A DNA stretch of 15,864 nt from JBBDMX01 sp038241095 (lineage in GTDB: Bacteria > Planctomycetota > Phycisphaerae > Phycisphaerales > Phycisphaeraceae): assembly GCA_038241095.1 (NCBI GenBank), contig JBBRGB010000058.1, forward strand, positions 1 to 15,864, given 5' to 3'. The translations under genes and the position numbers were made by a program. This document shows, piece after piece, positions 1 through 7,226 of this stretch. How positions within the stretch are numbered: position 1 is the first letter of the stretch; the number at the start of each line of letters is the position of its first letter. The notes under the pieces were generated by a model. The model did no database searches and was not told where the DNA came from. It saw only the letters and a list, made by a program, of their open reading frames with translations.

Positions 1-163
1 CGACCTGCAACCGGAGCACCGCGAAGAGCGTGCCGGCGACGTGAAGCATTCCTTGGCGGAGTTGAGCCGGGCCAAGGCATTGTTGGGTTACGAGCCGATC
101 GTCGATTTCCCGACGGGTTTGGCCCCGACGGTGAAGTGGTACGAATCCGTCCTGCGCGGGTGA
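1..163 (+). CDS. NAD-dependent epimerase/dehydratase (extended SDR), C-terminal fragment
   Basis: The frame entering at base 2 runs to a TGA at 161-163 and gives 53 residues with no start, so the gene begins before the window. The visible tail contains GDVKHSLAELSRAKALLGYEP, then a hydrophobic stretch and TVKWYES. This is the classic end of UDP-glucose 4-epimerase / WbpP-TviC type nucleotide-sugar epimerases: a G-D-x-x-x-S segment, the 'A..LLGY.P' helix, and a final 'T..WY' helix. Such enzymes bind NAD and epimerise or dehydrate UDP-sugars for surface polysaccharides. The Rossmann domain and catalytic YxxxK lie outside the window, so the exact substrate cannot be stated. It converges on the mannose-1-phosphate guanylyltransferase gene 21 bp away, so sugar-nucleotide genes sit side by side although on opposite strands. 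Confidence 0.8.
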   Translation, partial: DLQPEHREERAGDVKHSLAELSRAKALLGYEPIVDFPTGLAPTVKWYESVLRG

Positions 164-184
164 AGCAGGCGGAGCGTCACGGCA

Positions 185-1309
185 TCACAACAAATCTTCG
201 CCGTGCCTCTCGCCGATCAGGGCGTGAAGTTTTTTGATGTCCTCGGCGCGGTGGCGCGGGCAGACGAGTGTCGCTTCGGGGGTGTGGACGATGACCAGGT
301 CTTCGCAGCCGATGGTGGCGATGATGTGTTTGTCGTCACTGCTGGCGACCAAAGTATTCTTGGTGTCCAGCAGGACGTGGCCACCATCACGGGGCATGAG
401 GGCGTTGCCCGCGGCGTCGCATTCGCAGGCATCGGCGAACGCTGGCCATGAACCGACATCCAGCCATTTGAGGGGCATGGGCACGGCCACCACCTTGAAC
501 TCGGCATCGCGTGAGGCCGGCTCCATGACCGCGAAATCGACGCTGATTTTCTTGAGTTGCGGATAAACCTCGTGGAGTGTTTCCCGCCGCCGCTTGCCGT
601 CCCATGCCTGGGCGATGCGCATCAAGCCCGCGTGATTTTCCGGGGCGAACTTTTCGATTGCCCGCAGCAGCGTCGCCGCCCGCCAGACGAACATGCCGCT
701 ATTCCACAGATACTTGTCCGGCCCGGCCTCGACGTATTTCTTGGCCGTGGCGGCATCCGGCTTTTCCTTGAACTCACCGACCACCCGGCCACCGCCCTTC
801 TTGCCACTCTTGTCGCCGGGCAGCGAATCGCCCAGTTGCAGATAGCCGAAGCCCGTCGCCGGGTGCGTGGGTGTGATGCCGAAGGTCACCAGCGATTCGG
901 GATGCTTCTCCGCCAGTGCGAACCCTTGCGCCACGATGCGCTGAAACTCATCGACCGGTGTGATGAGGTGGTCGGCGGTGAAGACGGCGATGACGGCTTG
1001 GGGATCGTCGCGGCCGATGACGGCGGCACCGAGTCCCACGGCGTTGACCGTGTCCCGGCCCGTCGGCTCGCCGATGAAGCGCTCGGCCGCCAAGGACTTC
1101 ACGCTTTTCAACATCTTGCGCCGATGCGCCTCGCCGGCGCAGACATACTGCGCCTCACGCGGCACCAGTCCTTCCAATCGCTCGACGGCAATCTGCAAAA
1201 GACTGCGACCCTCGATGAAAGGGATGATCTGCTTGGGCGTGGCGGCGCGGCTCACGGGCCAGAGCCGCGTGCCCGAACCCCCGGCGATAATCAAGGCGTG
1301 GCGAGACAT
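185..1309 (-). CDS. manC: Mannose-1-phosphate guanylyltransferase (GDP-mannose pyrophosphorylase)
   Basis: The product should convert mannose-1-phosphate and GTP to GDP-mannose and pyrophosphate in the cytoplasm, supplying mannose, fucose or rhamnose-type sugars for polysaccharides. The 374-residue protein opens with the nucleotidyltransferase signature GGSGTRLWPVSR (10-21), followed by PKQ (25-27). EPTGRDT (81-87), TADH (111-114), FKEKPD (180-185) and YLWNSGMFVWR (200-210) are all typical of the ManC catalytic domain. The length fits the single-domain form; the C-terminal cupin/isomerase domain of bifunctional ManC-PMI proteins (about 480 residues) is absent. I chose the ATG at 1307-1309 because AAGGA lies 8-9 bases upstream; an in-frame GTG at 1327 would add six residues but breaks the match to the family start. 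It follows the AhpD-like gene by 44 bp on the same strand, so they may be cotranscribed. Confidence 0.93.
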   Translation of the reverse strand: MSRHALIIAGGSGTRLWPVSRAATPKQIIPFIEGRSLLQIAVERLEGLVPREAQYVCAGEAHRRKMLKSVKSLAAERFIGEPTGRDTVNAVGLGAAVIGRDDPQAVIAVFTADHLITPVDEFQRIVAQGFALAEKHPESLVTFGITPTHPATGFGYLQLGDSLPGDKSGKKGGGRVVGEFKEKPDAATAKKYVEAGPDKYLWNSGMFVWRAATLLRAIEKFAPENHAGLMRIAQAWDGKRRRETLHEVYPQLKKISVDFAVMEPASRDAEFKVVAVPMPLKWLDVGSWPAFADACECDAAGNALMPRDGGHVLLDTKNTLVASSDDKHIIATIGCEDLVIVHTPEATLVCPRHRAEDIKKLHALIGERHGEDLL

Positions 1310-1353
1310 CGAAACGTTCCTTGTCACCCGGAATCCAGTGTGTTCAGCGCGAT

Positions 1354-1989
1354 TCAGCCCGCCGACATCGCACGGTGATACGCGGCGAATGACACCATCA
1401 CGGCACTGACCTTCACCGCCTCGTCAATCTGATCGTGGGTCATGCCCAAGTCCAGCGCCTTGCGCGTGTGGCCGGAGGTGCAACGCTTGCAGCCGTTGAT
1501 GTTCGACACCACGATGTTGATCAACTCCACCAGCGACTGCGGCAGACTCACCTTCTGAAAGGCATGCGCCCGCAAGCCCACGGCCCGGCCTTCCAGGTTC
1601 GCGTCTTCCACCAAGTCCTTGAACTTGTAGAACATGTTGTACATGCCGCAGGTGGCGGTGATGGCGAGAATCTCGGCGACCTCGTTTTGCGACCAACCCT
1701 TGTTTTGGCATTCGCCGGCGTGAGCCTTGATGCAGGCCTCGCAGTGCATGGCCGAGACGGTCGCCAGCACCAGGGCGTGGCGGGTTTTCTCATCGAGTTG
1801 CCCCGCGCCGTCGTACACAAACTTGCGGTAGTTCATGTAGGAGTCTTGGAGGTAGGACTCGACGTGGCCCATGAGTTGAAACCCGCCGGGCAACTTCGAG
1901 CCGCCGCCGATGGTTTCGATGATGCGCTGGTAAACGCTCTTGATGGATTCGGGTGCTTCTTCGGGTGACAGCGGGGGCAGCAGGGACAT
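1354..1989 (-). CDS. Two-domain AhpD-like / carboxymuconolactone decarboxylase family protein
   Basis: Members of this all-helical family act as alkylhydroperoxidases through a CxxC redox pair. The 211-residue protein carries two copies of the AhpD core: MHCEACIKAHAGEC gives C83-x-x-C86 with H90, and NGCKRCTSGHTRKA gives C167-x-x-C170 with H174. Each copy keeps the CxxC-x3-H layout of the AhpD active site, so the protein looks like an internal duplication rather than one active domain plus a relic. The ATG at 1987-1989 is preferred because GGAG lies 10 bases upstream; a TTG at 2040 would add 17 residues that look unstructured. It lies between the aldo/keto reductase (92 bp upstream) and manC, both on the same strand. 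A role in peroxide detoxification is inferred from the family; the reductant and substrate are not visible. Confidence 0.88.
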   Translation of the reverse strand: MSLLPPLSPEEAPESIKSVYQRIIETIGGGSKLPGGFQLMGHVESYLQDSYMNYRKFVYDGAGQLDEKTRHALVLATVSAMHCEACIKAHAGECQNKGWSQNEVAEILAITATCGMYNMFYKFKDLVEDANLEGRAVGLRAHAFQKVSLPQSLVELINIVVSNINGCKRCTSGHTRKALDLGMTHDQIDEAVKVSAVMVSFAAYHRAMSAG

Positions 1990-2081
1990 GTAAACGGAAC
2001 TCCGGGGTTTGGGGGAATACTGGGATGCGCTAAACGGCAAGCCTGGCGGGGTTGCGTGGGGCGATGATTACGCGCGGTGTG

Positions 2082-3152
2082 TCACACGCGGTGCGCATGG
2101 GGGCCGAAGGAGGCTTGGTAGAACGGCACGGTGACGCGGCCGGGCGGGGCGAACTCGTCGATGGCCTTGCGGTCTTCGTCGGTGACCTTGACCTCCAAGG
2201 CCTTGAGGTTGTCGTTGAGTTGTTCCATCGTTCGCGGGCCGATGATGGGGCTGGTGATGCCGGGCTGTCCGACGCACCAAGCCAGCGCCAGTTGCGACGG
2301 GGTGCATTTTTTCTTTTTGGCCATTTTGACCAGGCCTTCGACGACATCGAACGCCGCGTCGCCAGCCTTGCGACCGGCCGGGCCTTCGTCGCGTGACTTC
2401 CAGCGCATGTCGGATGGCCACTTACCCTTGCGTTTGTACTTGCCCGTAAGAAACCCACCACCCAAGGGCGACCAGGGAATCAACCCTAGGCCATAGGTCT
2501 GGGCCATGGGAATCAACTCGCGCTCAATGCGGCGATCCAGCAGGTTGTAGGGCGGCTGCTCGGTGACGAAACGGTTCAGCCCCAGTTTCTCCGAAGTCCA
2601 AAGTGATTCGACCACCTGCCAGGCCGCGAAGGTACTGGTGCCGATGTAACGCACCTTGCCCGCCCGCACCAAGTCGTCCAACGCACGCAGCGTTTCATCA
2701 ATGGCGCACTCGGGGTGCGGCCGGTGAATCTGATAGAGGTCGATCCAATCGGTTTGCAGACGTTTGAGCGAAGCGTCGCATTGCTCGATGATCTGGCGGC
2801 GGCTGTTGCCCCACTGGTTGGGGTTGAGTTGGGCGTGAAGTTCGCTGGTCTTGCCGACTTCCTTTTGGCCGTCCCACAGCGGGCCGTCTTTCTTGTGCAT
2901 GTTGCCGTGGCACTTGGTCGCCAGCACGATGCGGTCGCGGTGGCCGTTGCGTTTCAAGGCTTGGCCGACGAATGATTCGCTGCGTCCGGTGGAATAGACG
3001 TTGGCGGTGTCCAGAAAGTTGATGCCAGCCTCGATGGCGCGGTCGATCATGGCCATCGAGTCATCGAGATCGGTCCTGCCGCCGAACATCATGCAGCCCA
3101 AACAAAGTGGACTGACGCGGACGCCGGTGCGACCCAGGTAACGGTATTCCAT
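2082..3152 (-). CDS. Aldo/keto reductase
   Basis: This is a cytoplasmic NADPH-dependent oxidoreductase of the AKR superfamily (356 residues, a (beta/alpha)8 barrel). The start MEYRYLGRTGVRVSPLCLG is the classic first strand. The catalytic tetrad is present: D48 and Y53 in FLDTANVY, K80 in LATK, and H143 in LYQIHRPHP. A cofactor-binding end is seen in the SPIIGPRTMEQLNDNL segment. It resembles the YajO/YghZ-like and potassium-channel beta-subunit-like branch, but the substrate cannot be deduced. The ATG at 3150-3152 is used because AAAGGA sits about 7 bases upstream; an upstream in-frame extension to 3260 only translates repeat and cysK coding sequence. The gene starts 50 bp after the cysteine synthase stop, which suggests cotranscription. 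Confidence 0.93.
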   Translation of the reverse strand: MEYRYLGRTGVRVSPLCLGCMMFGGRTDLDDSMAMIDRAIEAGINFLDTANVYSTGRSESFVGQALKRNGHRDRIVLATKCHGNMHKKDGPLWDGQKEVGKTSELHAQLNPNQWGNSRRQIIEQCDASLKRLQTDWIDLYQIHRPHPECAIDETLRALDDLVRAGKVRYIGTSTFAAWQVVESLWTSEKLGLNRFVTEQPPYNLLDRRIERELIPMAQTYGLGLIPWSPLGGGFLTGKYKRKGKWPSDMRWKSRDEGPAGRKAGDAAFDVVEGLVKMAKKKKCTPSQLALAWCVGQPGITSPIIGPRTMEQLNDNLKALEVKVTDEDRKAIDEFAPPGRVTVPFYQASFGPHAHRV

Positions 3153-3160
3153 GATGTATT

Positions 3161-3188
3161 CCTTTGTGTTCTTGGTGCCCTTGGTGGT
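3161..3188 (-). repeat. Short 9-bp tandem array in the aldo/keto reductase leader
   Basis: Read on the - strand the leader contains three successive 9-mers: ACCACCAAG, GGCACCAAG and AACACAAAG. The last one runs into the GGA of the ribosome binding site. Successive units differ at 2-3 positions, so the array is decayed. I recall similar intergenic strings (translated as TTKGTKNTKE) in many PVC genomes, but this is memory and not a search. Confidence 0.55.
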
Positions 3189-3202
3189 TAACTCTTTGCG
3201 TA

Positions 3203-4198
3203 TTACGTCATCAGCCCCGCGAACATGGCCGTGGAGAGATAGCGTTCGCCAAAGCTGCACATCACGGTGACGATGATCTTGCCCTTGTTCTCCGGCCTCG
3301 CGGCCACCTTCGCCGCCGCGGCGAGATTGGCGCCGGAACTGATGCCGCAGAAAATCCCTTCTTCCTTGGCGGCGCGGCGGGCCCAGTCAAAGGCCTCGTC
3401 GTTGGTCACCAACTCCACGCCGTCAATCACCGACATGTCGCAATTCTTGGGCACAAAGCCCGCGCCGAGGCCTTGTATTTTGTGCGGTCCGGGTTTGATC
3501 GGCTGATTCTCCATCGTCTGCATGATCACCGGCGAATCCACCGGCTCCACGGCAATGGCCTTGAAGTCCTTCTTCATACTCTTGATGAAACGCGAAACGC
3601 CCGTGATCGTGCCACCCGTGCCCACGCCCGCCACGAGGATGTCAGCCTTGCCCTGGGTGTCGGCCCAGATTTCCGGGCCGGTCGTCGCCTCATGCACCGC
3701 CGGGTTCACCGGGTTTTCAAACTGTTGGGGCATCCATGAATTGGCGGTGGTGGTCACCAGTTCCGCCGCTTTGCTGATAGCACCCTTCATGCCCTCGGCC
3801 GCGGGGGTCAGGACCAGTTCCGCGCCCAAGGCCCGCAACAGCGCCCGCCGCTCCAAGGACATTGACTCGGGCATGGTCAGCTTCAACTTGTAACCCCTGG
3901 CGGCACAGACAAACGCCAAGGCGATGCCCGTGTTACCCGAAGTCGGCTCGATGATCTGCGTATCCTTGTTGATCAATCCATCGGCCTCGGCGGCCTCGAT
4001 CATGGCCCGGCCGATGCGATCCTTGACACTCGCCATCGGATTGAAGAACTCACACTTGGCGTACACATTGCCGTTGGGGATCAAGCGATTGATCCGCACC
4101 AGCGGGGTATTGAAGACCGTGGCGATGATGTTGTCGTAAGTGTGCTTGTGCAGGAGTTGAAACTCGTCCGCAAAACCGGGATTCGCATTGCCGCCCAT
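3203..4198 (-). CDS. cysK: Cysteine synthase (O-acetylserine sulfhydrylase)
   Basis: A PLP enzyme that makes cysteine from O-acetylserine and sulfide in the cytoplasm. The 331-residue protein has the PLP-lysine motif NPMASVKDR (K59), the substrate loop EPTSGNTGIALA (84-95), the phosphate-binding glycine loop GVGTGGTITG (191-200), and the GISSGANLAAA segment (285-295) near the cofactor pyridine nitrogen. The end, GERYLST, is the usual CysK C-terminal signature. About 20 residues precede the conserved NTPLVRINRL, slightly more than in short CysK proteins. The ATG at 4196-4198 has AAAGGA 8 bases upstream; an in-frame upstream start at 4249 lacks support. CysK rather than CysM or cystathionine beta-synthase is favoured by length and the absence of a C-terminal CBS pair. 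It is the first gene of the - strand run cysK, aldo/keto reductase, AhpD-like, manC. I could not identify a convincing promoter. Confidence 0.94.
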   Translation of the reverse strand: MGGNANPGFADEFQLLHKHTYDNIIATVFNTPLVRINRLIPNGNVYAKCEFFNPMASVKDRIGRAMIEAAEADGLINKDTQIIEPTSGNTGIALAFVCAARGYKLKLTMPESMSLERRALLRALGAELVLTPAAEGMKGAISKAAELVTTTANSWMPQQFENPVNPAVHEATTGPEIWADTQGKADILVAGVGTGGTITGVSRFIKSMKKDFKAIAVEPVDSPVIMQTMENQPIKPGPHKIQGLGAGFVPKNCDMSVIDGVELVTNDEAFDWARRAAKEEGIFCGISSGANLAAAAKVAARPENKGKIIVTVMCSFGERYLSTAMFAGLMT

Positions 4199-4300
4199 GG
4201 TGGGTTTCCTTTCGTGTGCCGAGTGGGACTGAGACTCTCGATTACGCAAGTCTAGGATAGCGAACGCCGGGATGGTAGGGGCGAGGAATATTCGAGAAAG

Positions 4301-4381
4301 AAAAAGGGGACATCCACAATTTCCTCATCATCGCCGTTCGATTCACCCCAGCGACATCGAAATTGTGGATGTCCCCTTTTT
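4301..4381. repeat. Perfect 22-bp inverted repeat with 37-bp loop
   Basis: The left arm 4301-4322 (starting AAAAAGGGGACATCC) and right arm 4360-4381 (ending GGATGTCCCCTTTTT) are exact reverse complements over 22 bp, separated by 37 bp. It lies between the terminator of the B12-fold gene and the cysK start. Both arms end in runs of A or T, so it could act as a bidirectional terminator. However, the long loop and the GGGGAC...GTCCCC feet look more like a mobile palindromic unit. It could also affect cysK expression, since it lies about 100 bp upstream. Confidence 0.85.
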
Positions 4382-4388
4382 CCGCCAC

Positions 4389-4428
4389 GAAGAAGAAAAC
4401 GAGCCGACACGGTGAAGTGTCGGCTCGT
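4389..4428 (-). terminator. Intrinsic terminator of the B12-fold protein gene
   Basis: A perfect 12-bp stem (4399-4410 with 4417-4428, ACGAGCCGACAC) closes a 6-base loop. On the - strand it is followed by TTTTCTTCTTC. It lies about 35 bp past the stop codon of the gene at 4463, a normal position for a rho-independent terminator. Confidence 0.85.
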
Positions 4429-4462
4429 CGAAGGAAGGAGAGCGGTGTTTTTTTGCGATGCG

Positions 4463-5164
4463 TCAGGCGGCCTTGACGCGGCGACGGCGTCCGACGGTGC
4501 GTTGATCGTCGGCCATGCGGCGCTTGGGATTTTCCGCCATTTCCTCGATCAATCCCTGCGGATCGCGTGCCCAGAGGTCGGCCCCGATTTCCTGCGCCAA
4601 GCCCTCGGCCCGGTTGAAGATGCCGCCGCCCACCACGATCTGCACGTTGGGGCAGACGGTGGTTTCTCGGATGTGGTCGATCAACTGGCGGGTGAAGGGC
4701 ACCATCGAAGCCGAACCGCCAAAGACGCAAAGCACTTGGGCCTGGAGTTCGCCAAGCTGGGCGACGATCTCATCGTTGGCGATGCCGCCGCCGGCGAAAT
4801 AAACGTCGTAGCCGTCGGCTTCGAGACAGTCGGCGGCGAGCTGCGCTTGAAGCTCGGTCTGTTCGTCAGGCCCGCAGACCAGCAGCACCCGCTTGCCGCG
4901 ACGCTCTTTCTGTTCCAAACGGAGCTGAATCTGATCGGCGAACATTCGCATCAACCGCGTGGCGTAATGATGGGCGGTGTCGGAAAGCTGATCGTTGCGG
5001 TGGAGCGTTTCGACGTGTTCGAGCGTGGGCCACAACAGGCGTTCGATGACGGCCTCGGCCGGGACATCGGCGGCGAGCACTTCGTCCACGATGCCGCGTG
5101 ACTGTGCCCGGTCCCCGGAAATCAAAGCCGTGAAGAAGCGTTCGAGCAGGACCTGTCGTTGCAT
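4463..5164 (-). CDS. Cobalamin-binding-fold protein with degenerate B12 motif
   Basis: The 233-residue protein has the two-part layout of CarH/methionine-synthase-like B12 modules. A helical cap spans roughly 1-90 (LLWPTLEHVETLHRNDQLSD, HHYATRLM). A Rossmann-like B12-binding domain spans about 91-210 (KRVLLVCGPDEQTEL, then CVFGGSASM at 146-154, VVGGGIF at 177-183 and GADLWARDP). A basic tail RRRRVKAA follows. In the family the loop after the first strand carries ExH or DxHxxG, whose histidine binds cobalt. Here the same place reads DEQTELQ (100-106), so the histidine and the glycine are both missing. The cap also lacks the usual W...EH pattern. It may sense another ligand, bind cobalamin differently, or be a redox/signalling relic. 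The ATG at 5162-5164 has GGAG 8 bases upstream. Reading on to 5419 adds 85 residues of non-conserved sequence, so I rejected that start. Confidence 0.78.
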   Translation of the reverse strand: MQRQVLLERFFTALISGDRAQSRGIVDEVLAADVPAEAVIERLLWPTLEHVETLHRNDQLSDTAHHYATRLMRMFADQIQLRLEQKERRGKRVLLVCGPDEQTELQAQLAADCLEADGYDVYFAGGGIANDEIVAQLGELQAQVLCVFGGSASMVPFTRQLIDHIRETTVCPNVQIVVGGGIFNRAEGLAQEIGADLWARDPQGLIEEMAENPKRRMADDQRTVGRRRRVKAA

Positions 5165-5587
5165 GGGTCGGACTCCGTAACAAAAGGCTCGCGAAAGGAT
5201 GGAATCGATTATGGCGAGCGCCGCGGTCGGCCGTCCTTGTCTGCCGATTGCCGCCTGAAAATCCCGTGAGTCGAGCGTTCCCTGCTCGAATCGACTGGCC
5301 ACAGGCCGGTCTTGGGTACTGCAACTATCGGAAGCCACGCCACGTTGGCATGATGTCAAATGCATCGCTCCGATAACGGGAGTCCTACGTCTGATCTCGA
5401 CTTTGCTCCTAAACGTCACTCAGGTTTTTCCCGATGCGCCGTCGAGGTGTTTTGCGGCTTGGCCAGCAGTGGCCTCCCAATGCTATGAGGCGCGATTCGG
5501 ATCGTTATTGGGCCTGTCCCGTCACCCGCGCCGAACATGCCTTGACGTGCTAGCATTCATCGCACCACACCCTTTGGGAGATTTTCC
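5165..5587. other. Divergent intergenic region without a recognisable gene
   Basis: About 420 bp separate the divergent B12-fold and M48 genes. The open frames here translate into low-quality sequence and none has its own convincing start. The - strand frame of the B12-fold protein stays open to 5419 but lacks conserved sequence. A TTGACG (5542-5547, + strand) and a TTGACA (5354-5359, - strand) resemble -35 boxes, but neither has a good -10 at the right spacing. The promoters of both genes are expected here, but I cannot place them. Confidence 0.6.
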
Positions 5588-6463
5588 ATGCGATATTTCG
5601 ACACCCTGCGGATTGTGACGGTTGCAACGATTGTGACGGTTATGACGGCCATGACGGGCTGCCAACTCAACCCTGCCACGGGCCAAAGCAACTTCAACGT
5701 CCTGTCCGAACAACAGGAAATCGCCTTGGGCCAGGAGTCCGAACCGGATTTCATCCAGGCTTATGGCGGGGAGATTCCCTCGCCGCAGGTGCGAAACTAT
5801 GTGAGCAACCTAGGACAAGCCTTGGCGCAGCAGAGTGAGCGGCCGGGGTTGCCTTGGACGTTTCACGCGCTGGACTCGGATGTGATTAACGCCTTCGCCT
5901 TGCCGGGTGGCAAGGTGTTCATCACCCGCGGGCTGATGACCAAGCTGTCAAGCGAAGCGGAACTGGCCGGCGTGCTGGGGCATGAGATCGGCCACGTCAC
6001 GGCGCAACACATCGGTCAACAGATGTCGCAACAGATCGCCATTCAGATCGGCTTGGCGGGCATCGGCGTGGCGACGCAAGCCTCGAACAAGGACTGGGTC
6101 AAGGTGCTGGGCGTCGGTGCCCAAGCCGGGGGTACGCTCTACACGCTTTCGTTTGGTCGTGGTCAGGAAACCCAGGCCGATGAATTGGGCCTGCGCTATA
6201 TGACCCGCTTGGGCTACAACCCCGTGGGTCAGATTCGCGTGATGGAAGCGTTGCAGAAAGCGAGCGGGGGCGGCGGCGGCGGGCCTGAGTTTCTTGCGAC
6301 CCACCCGTATCCCGAGACACGCATCAACCATTTGAATGAGCTGGTGCGCAAGGAATATCCCGGTTACGACCAGCCGGGCAAATACAAGTTCGAGCCGGAT
6401 GCCTATCGCGTCAATGTGTTGGAGCCGTTGAAGAAACTGCCGGCGGCGAAGCACAAGGGTTGA
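5588..6463 (+). CDS. M48 family metalloprotease, predicted lipoprotein
   Basis: A zinc endopeptidase of the BepA/LoiP-like, Ste24-related group, probably anchored in the cell envelope and acting on damaged or misassembled envelope proteins (role from the family). The 291-residue protein starts with a hydrophobic segment ending in a lipobox, M-T-G-C with C25. The zinc motif HEIGH is at 132-136 and the third ligand is E194 in QETQADELG, the canonical ExxAD spacing. NAFALPGGKVFITRGL (101-116) is the conserved strand before the catalytic helix. A Gly-rich loop (227-232) precedes THPYPETRI, the usual end of the domain. No TPR domain follows, unlike BepA. The ATG at 5588 has GGGAG 7 bases upstream. 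The signal peptide contains an 18-bp tandem duplication (5611-5646). It is on the + strand, divergent from the B12-fold gene and 64 bp ahead of the HUH-like gene. Confidence 0.92.
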   Translation: MRYFDTLRIVTVATIVTVMTAMTGCQLNPATGQSNFNVLSEQQEIALGQESEPDFIQAYGGEIPSPQVRNYVSNLGQALAQQSERPGLPWTFHALDSDVINAFALPGGKVFITRGLMTKLSSEAELAGVLGHEIGHVTAQHIGQQMSQQIAIQIGLAGIGVATQASNKDWVKVLGVGAQAGGTLYTLSFGRGQETQADELGLRYMTRLGYNPVGQIRVMEALQKASGGGGGGPEFLATHPYPETRINHLNELVRKEYPGYDQPGKYKFEPDAYRVNVLEPLKKLPAAKHKG

Positions 6464-6527
6464 TGTGGTTTGACGGGAGTCCTTGTTATGTATCGTTTTT
6501 CACGCGCTACCTTTTATTGTCGGCGAC

Positions 6528-7211
6528 ATGAATCCGGCACAACCTTGGCACAATTGGTTCCATTGCATGGGGAACACGTTTGGCACTTGGTTGCCGGGTG
6601 ATCCGCGCGGGTTTCGCACGCGGAGGCATGAGGAGCATGTGGAGGGGGATTATCGGTTTCCGCCACCACCGGGGTATTACGATGGGTTGTTTGAGCGCTG
6701 TCGGGAGGAGATGCCGAGGGACGCTGTATTTATTGCAGTCGAATTGCGAGCAATGGCGTGTCGGATTTTCGCGGGGGCGCTGCGCTTTCATCGGGTGGAG
6801 GTGGTGGAGTTGTCGATGGGCGGGTGTCACTGGCATTTGCTGGCGTGGTTTGTGCCTGTGGGGGTGGATCCGTATGTTCATTTGGAGAGGATTGGGGTGA
6901 AGTTGACGCATGAGAGGAAGGAGCTCCCACACGCCGGAGCGGGTGGGCTTTCGGGGGGGCTTTCGGCTTATGATCATGATCCGGTTCCGCGACGATTGTT
7001 GGGGTTGGCGCGGACGTTTACGACGCATGAGTTGAAACGTCGCGGGCATTTCGCGGAGGTGAAGGGCGGGTTGTGGGCGCTGAGGCCCAAGTGCCAACCT
7101 GTGCGAAGTCGTTCGCATCAACTTGCGGTGGCGGGCTACATCCGCAAGCACGCGGCGCAGCGCGCCGCGGTGTTGTCGATGCTCCCCCCCGAGGATGAGG
7201 AAAAATCCTAA
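6528..7211 (+). CDS. HUH (Y1/REP-type) transposase-like protein
   Basis: The 227-residue protein resembles a planctomycete family related to IS200-type Y1 and REP-associated transposases. It begins WHNWFHCMGNTFGTWLPGDP (7-26), a typical first strand of this family. The HUH motif is H101-x-H103 in GGCHWHLLAWF. A candidate nucleophile is Y204 in VAGYIRKHAA. The segment GGLWALRPKCQPV (180-192) is also family-like. Such proteins cut and rejoin single-stranded DNA at hairpins; whether this copy is active is unknown. Residues 132-142 are encoded by a REP-like palindrome that also occurs just after the stop, so the protein carries an extra loop. The ATG at 6528 is chosen because it begins just before the conserved part; a TTG at 6483 would add 15 residues, and neither start has a strong ribosome site. 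Codon use looks less GC-biased at third positions than in neighbours, consistent with a mobile or domesticated origin. Confidence 0.72.
   Translation: MNPAQPWHNWFHCMGNTFGTWLPGDPRGFRTRRHEEHVEGDYRFPPPPGYYDGLFERCREEMPRDAVFIAVELRAMACRIFAGALRFHRVEVVELSMGGCHWHLLAWFVPVGVDPYVHLERIGVKLTHERKELPHAGAGGLSGGLSAYDHDPVPRRLLGLARTFTTHELKRRGHFAEVKGGLWALRPKCQPVRSRSHQLAVAGYIRKHAAQRAAVLSMLPPEDEEKS
6923..6953 (+). repeat. REP-like palindrome copy inside the HUH-like gene
   Basis: This 31-bp segment begins GCTCCCAC and ends GTGGGCTTTCG. It matches the reverse complement of 7227-7256 except for one substitution (A for C at 6931) and one extra C. It is in frame with the gene and encodes part of the ELPHAGAGGLS loop. 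Confidence 0.85.
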
Positions 7212-7226
7212 TCGCGCCATTGCGCT

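Noticed and set aside
2060..2100. GTGTG-T-CACAC palindrome over the end of the aldo/keto reductase gene
   Set aside because: The stem is short with a one-base loop and a bulge, and no T-run follows on the - strand, so it is not a credible terminator.
5165..5419. An 85-residue N-terminal extension of the B12-fold protein
   Set aside because: The extension has no conserved sequence and a good ribosome site supports the internal ATG at 5164.
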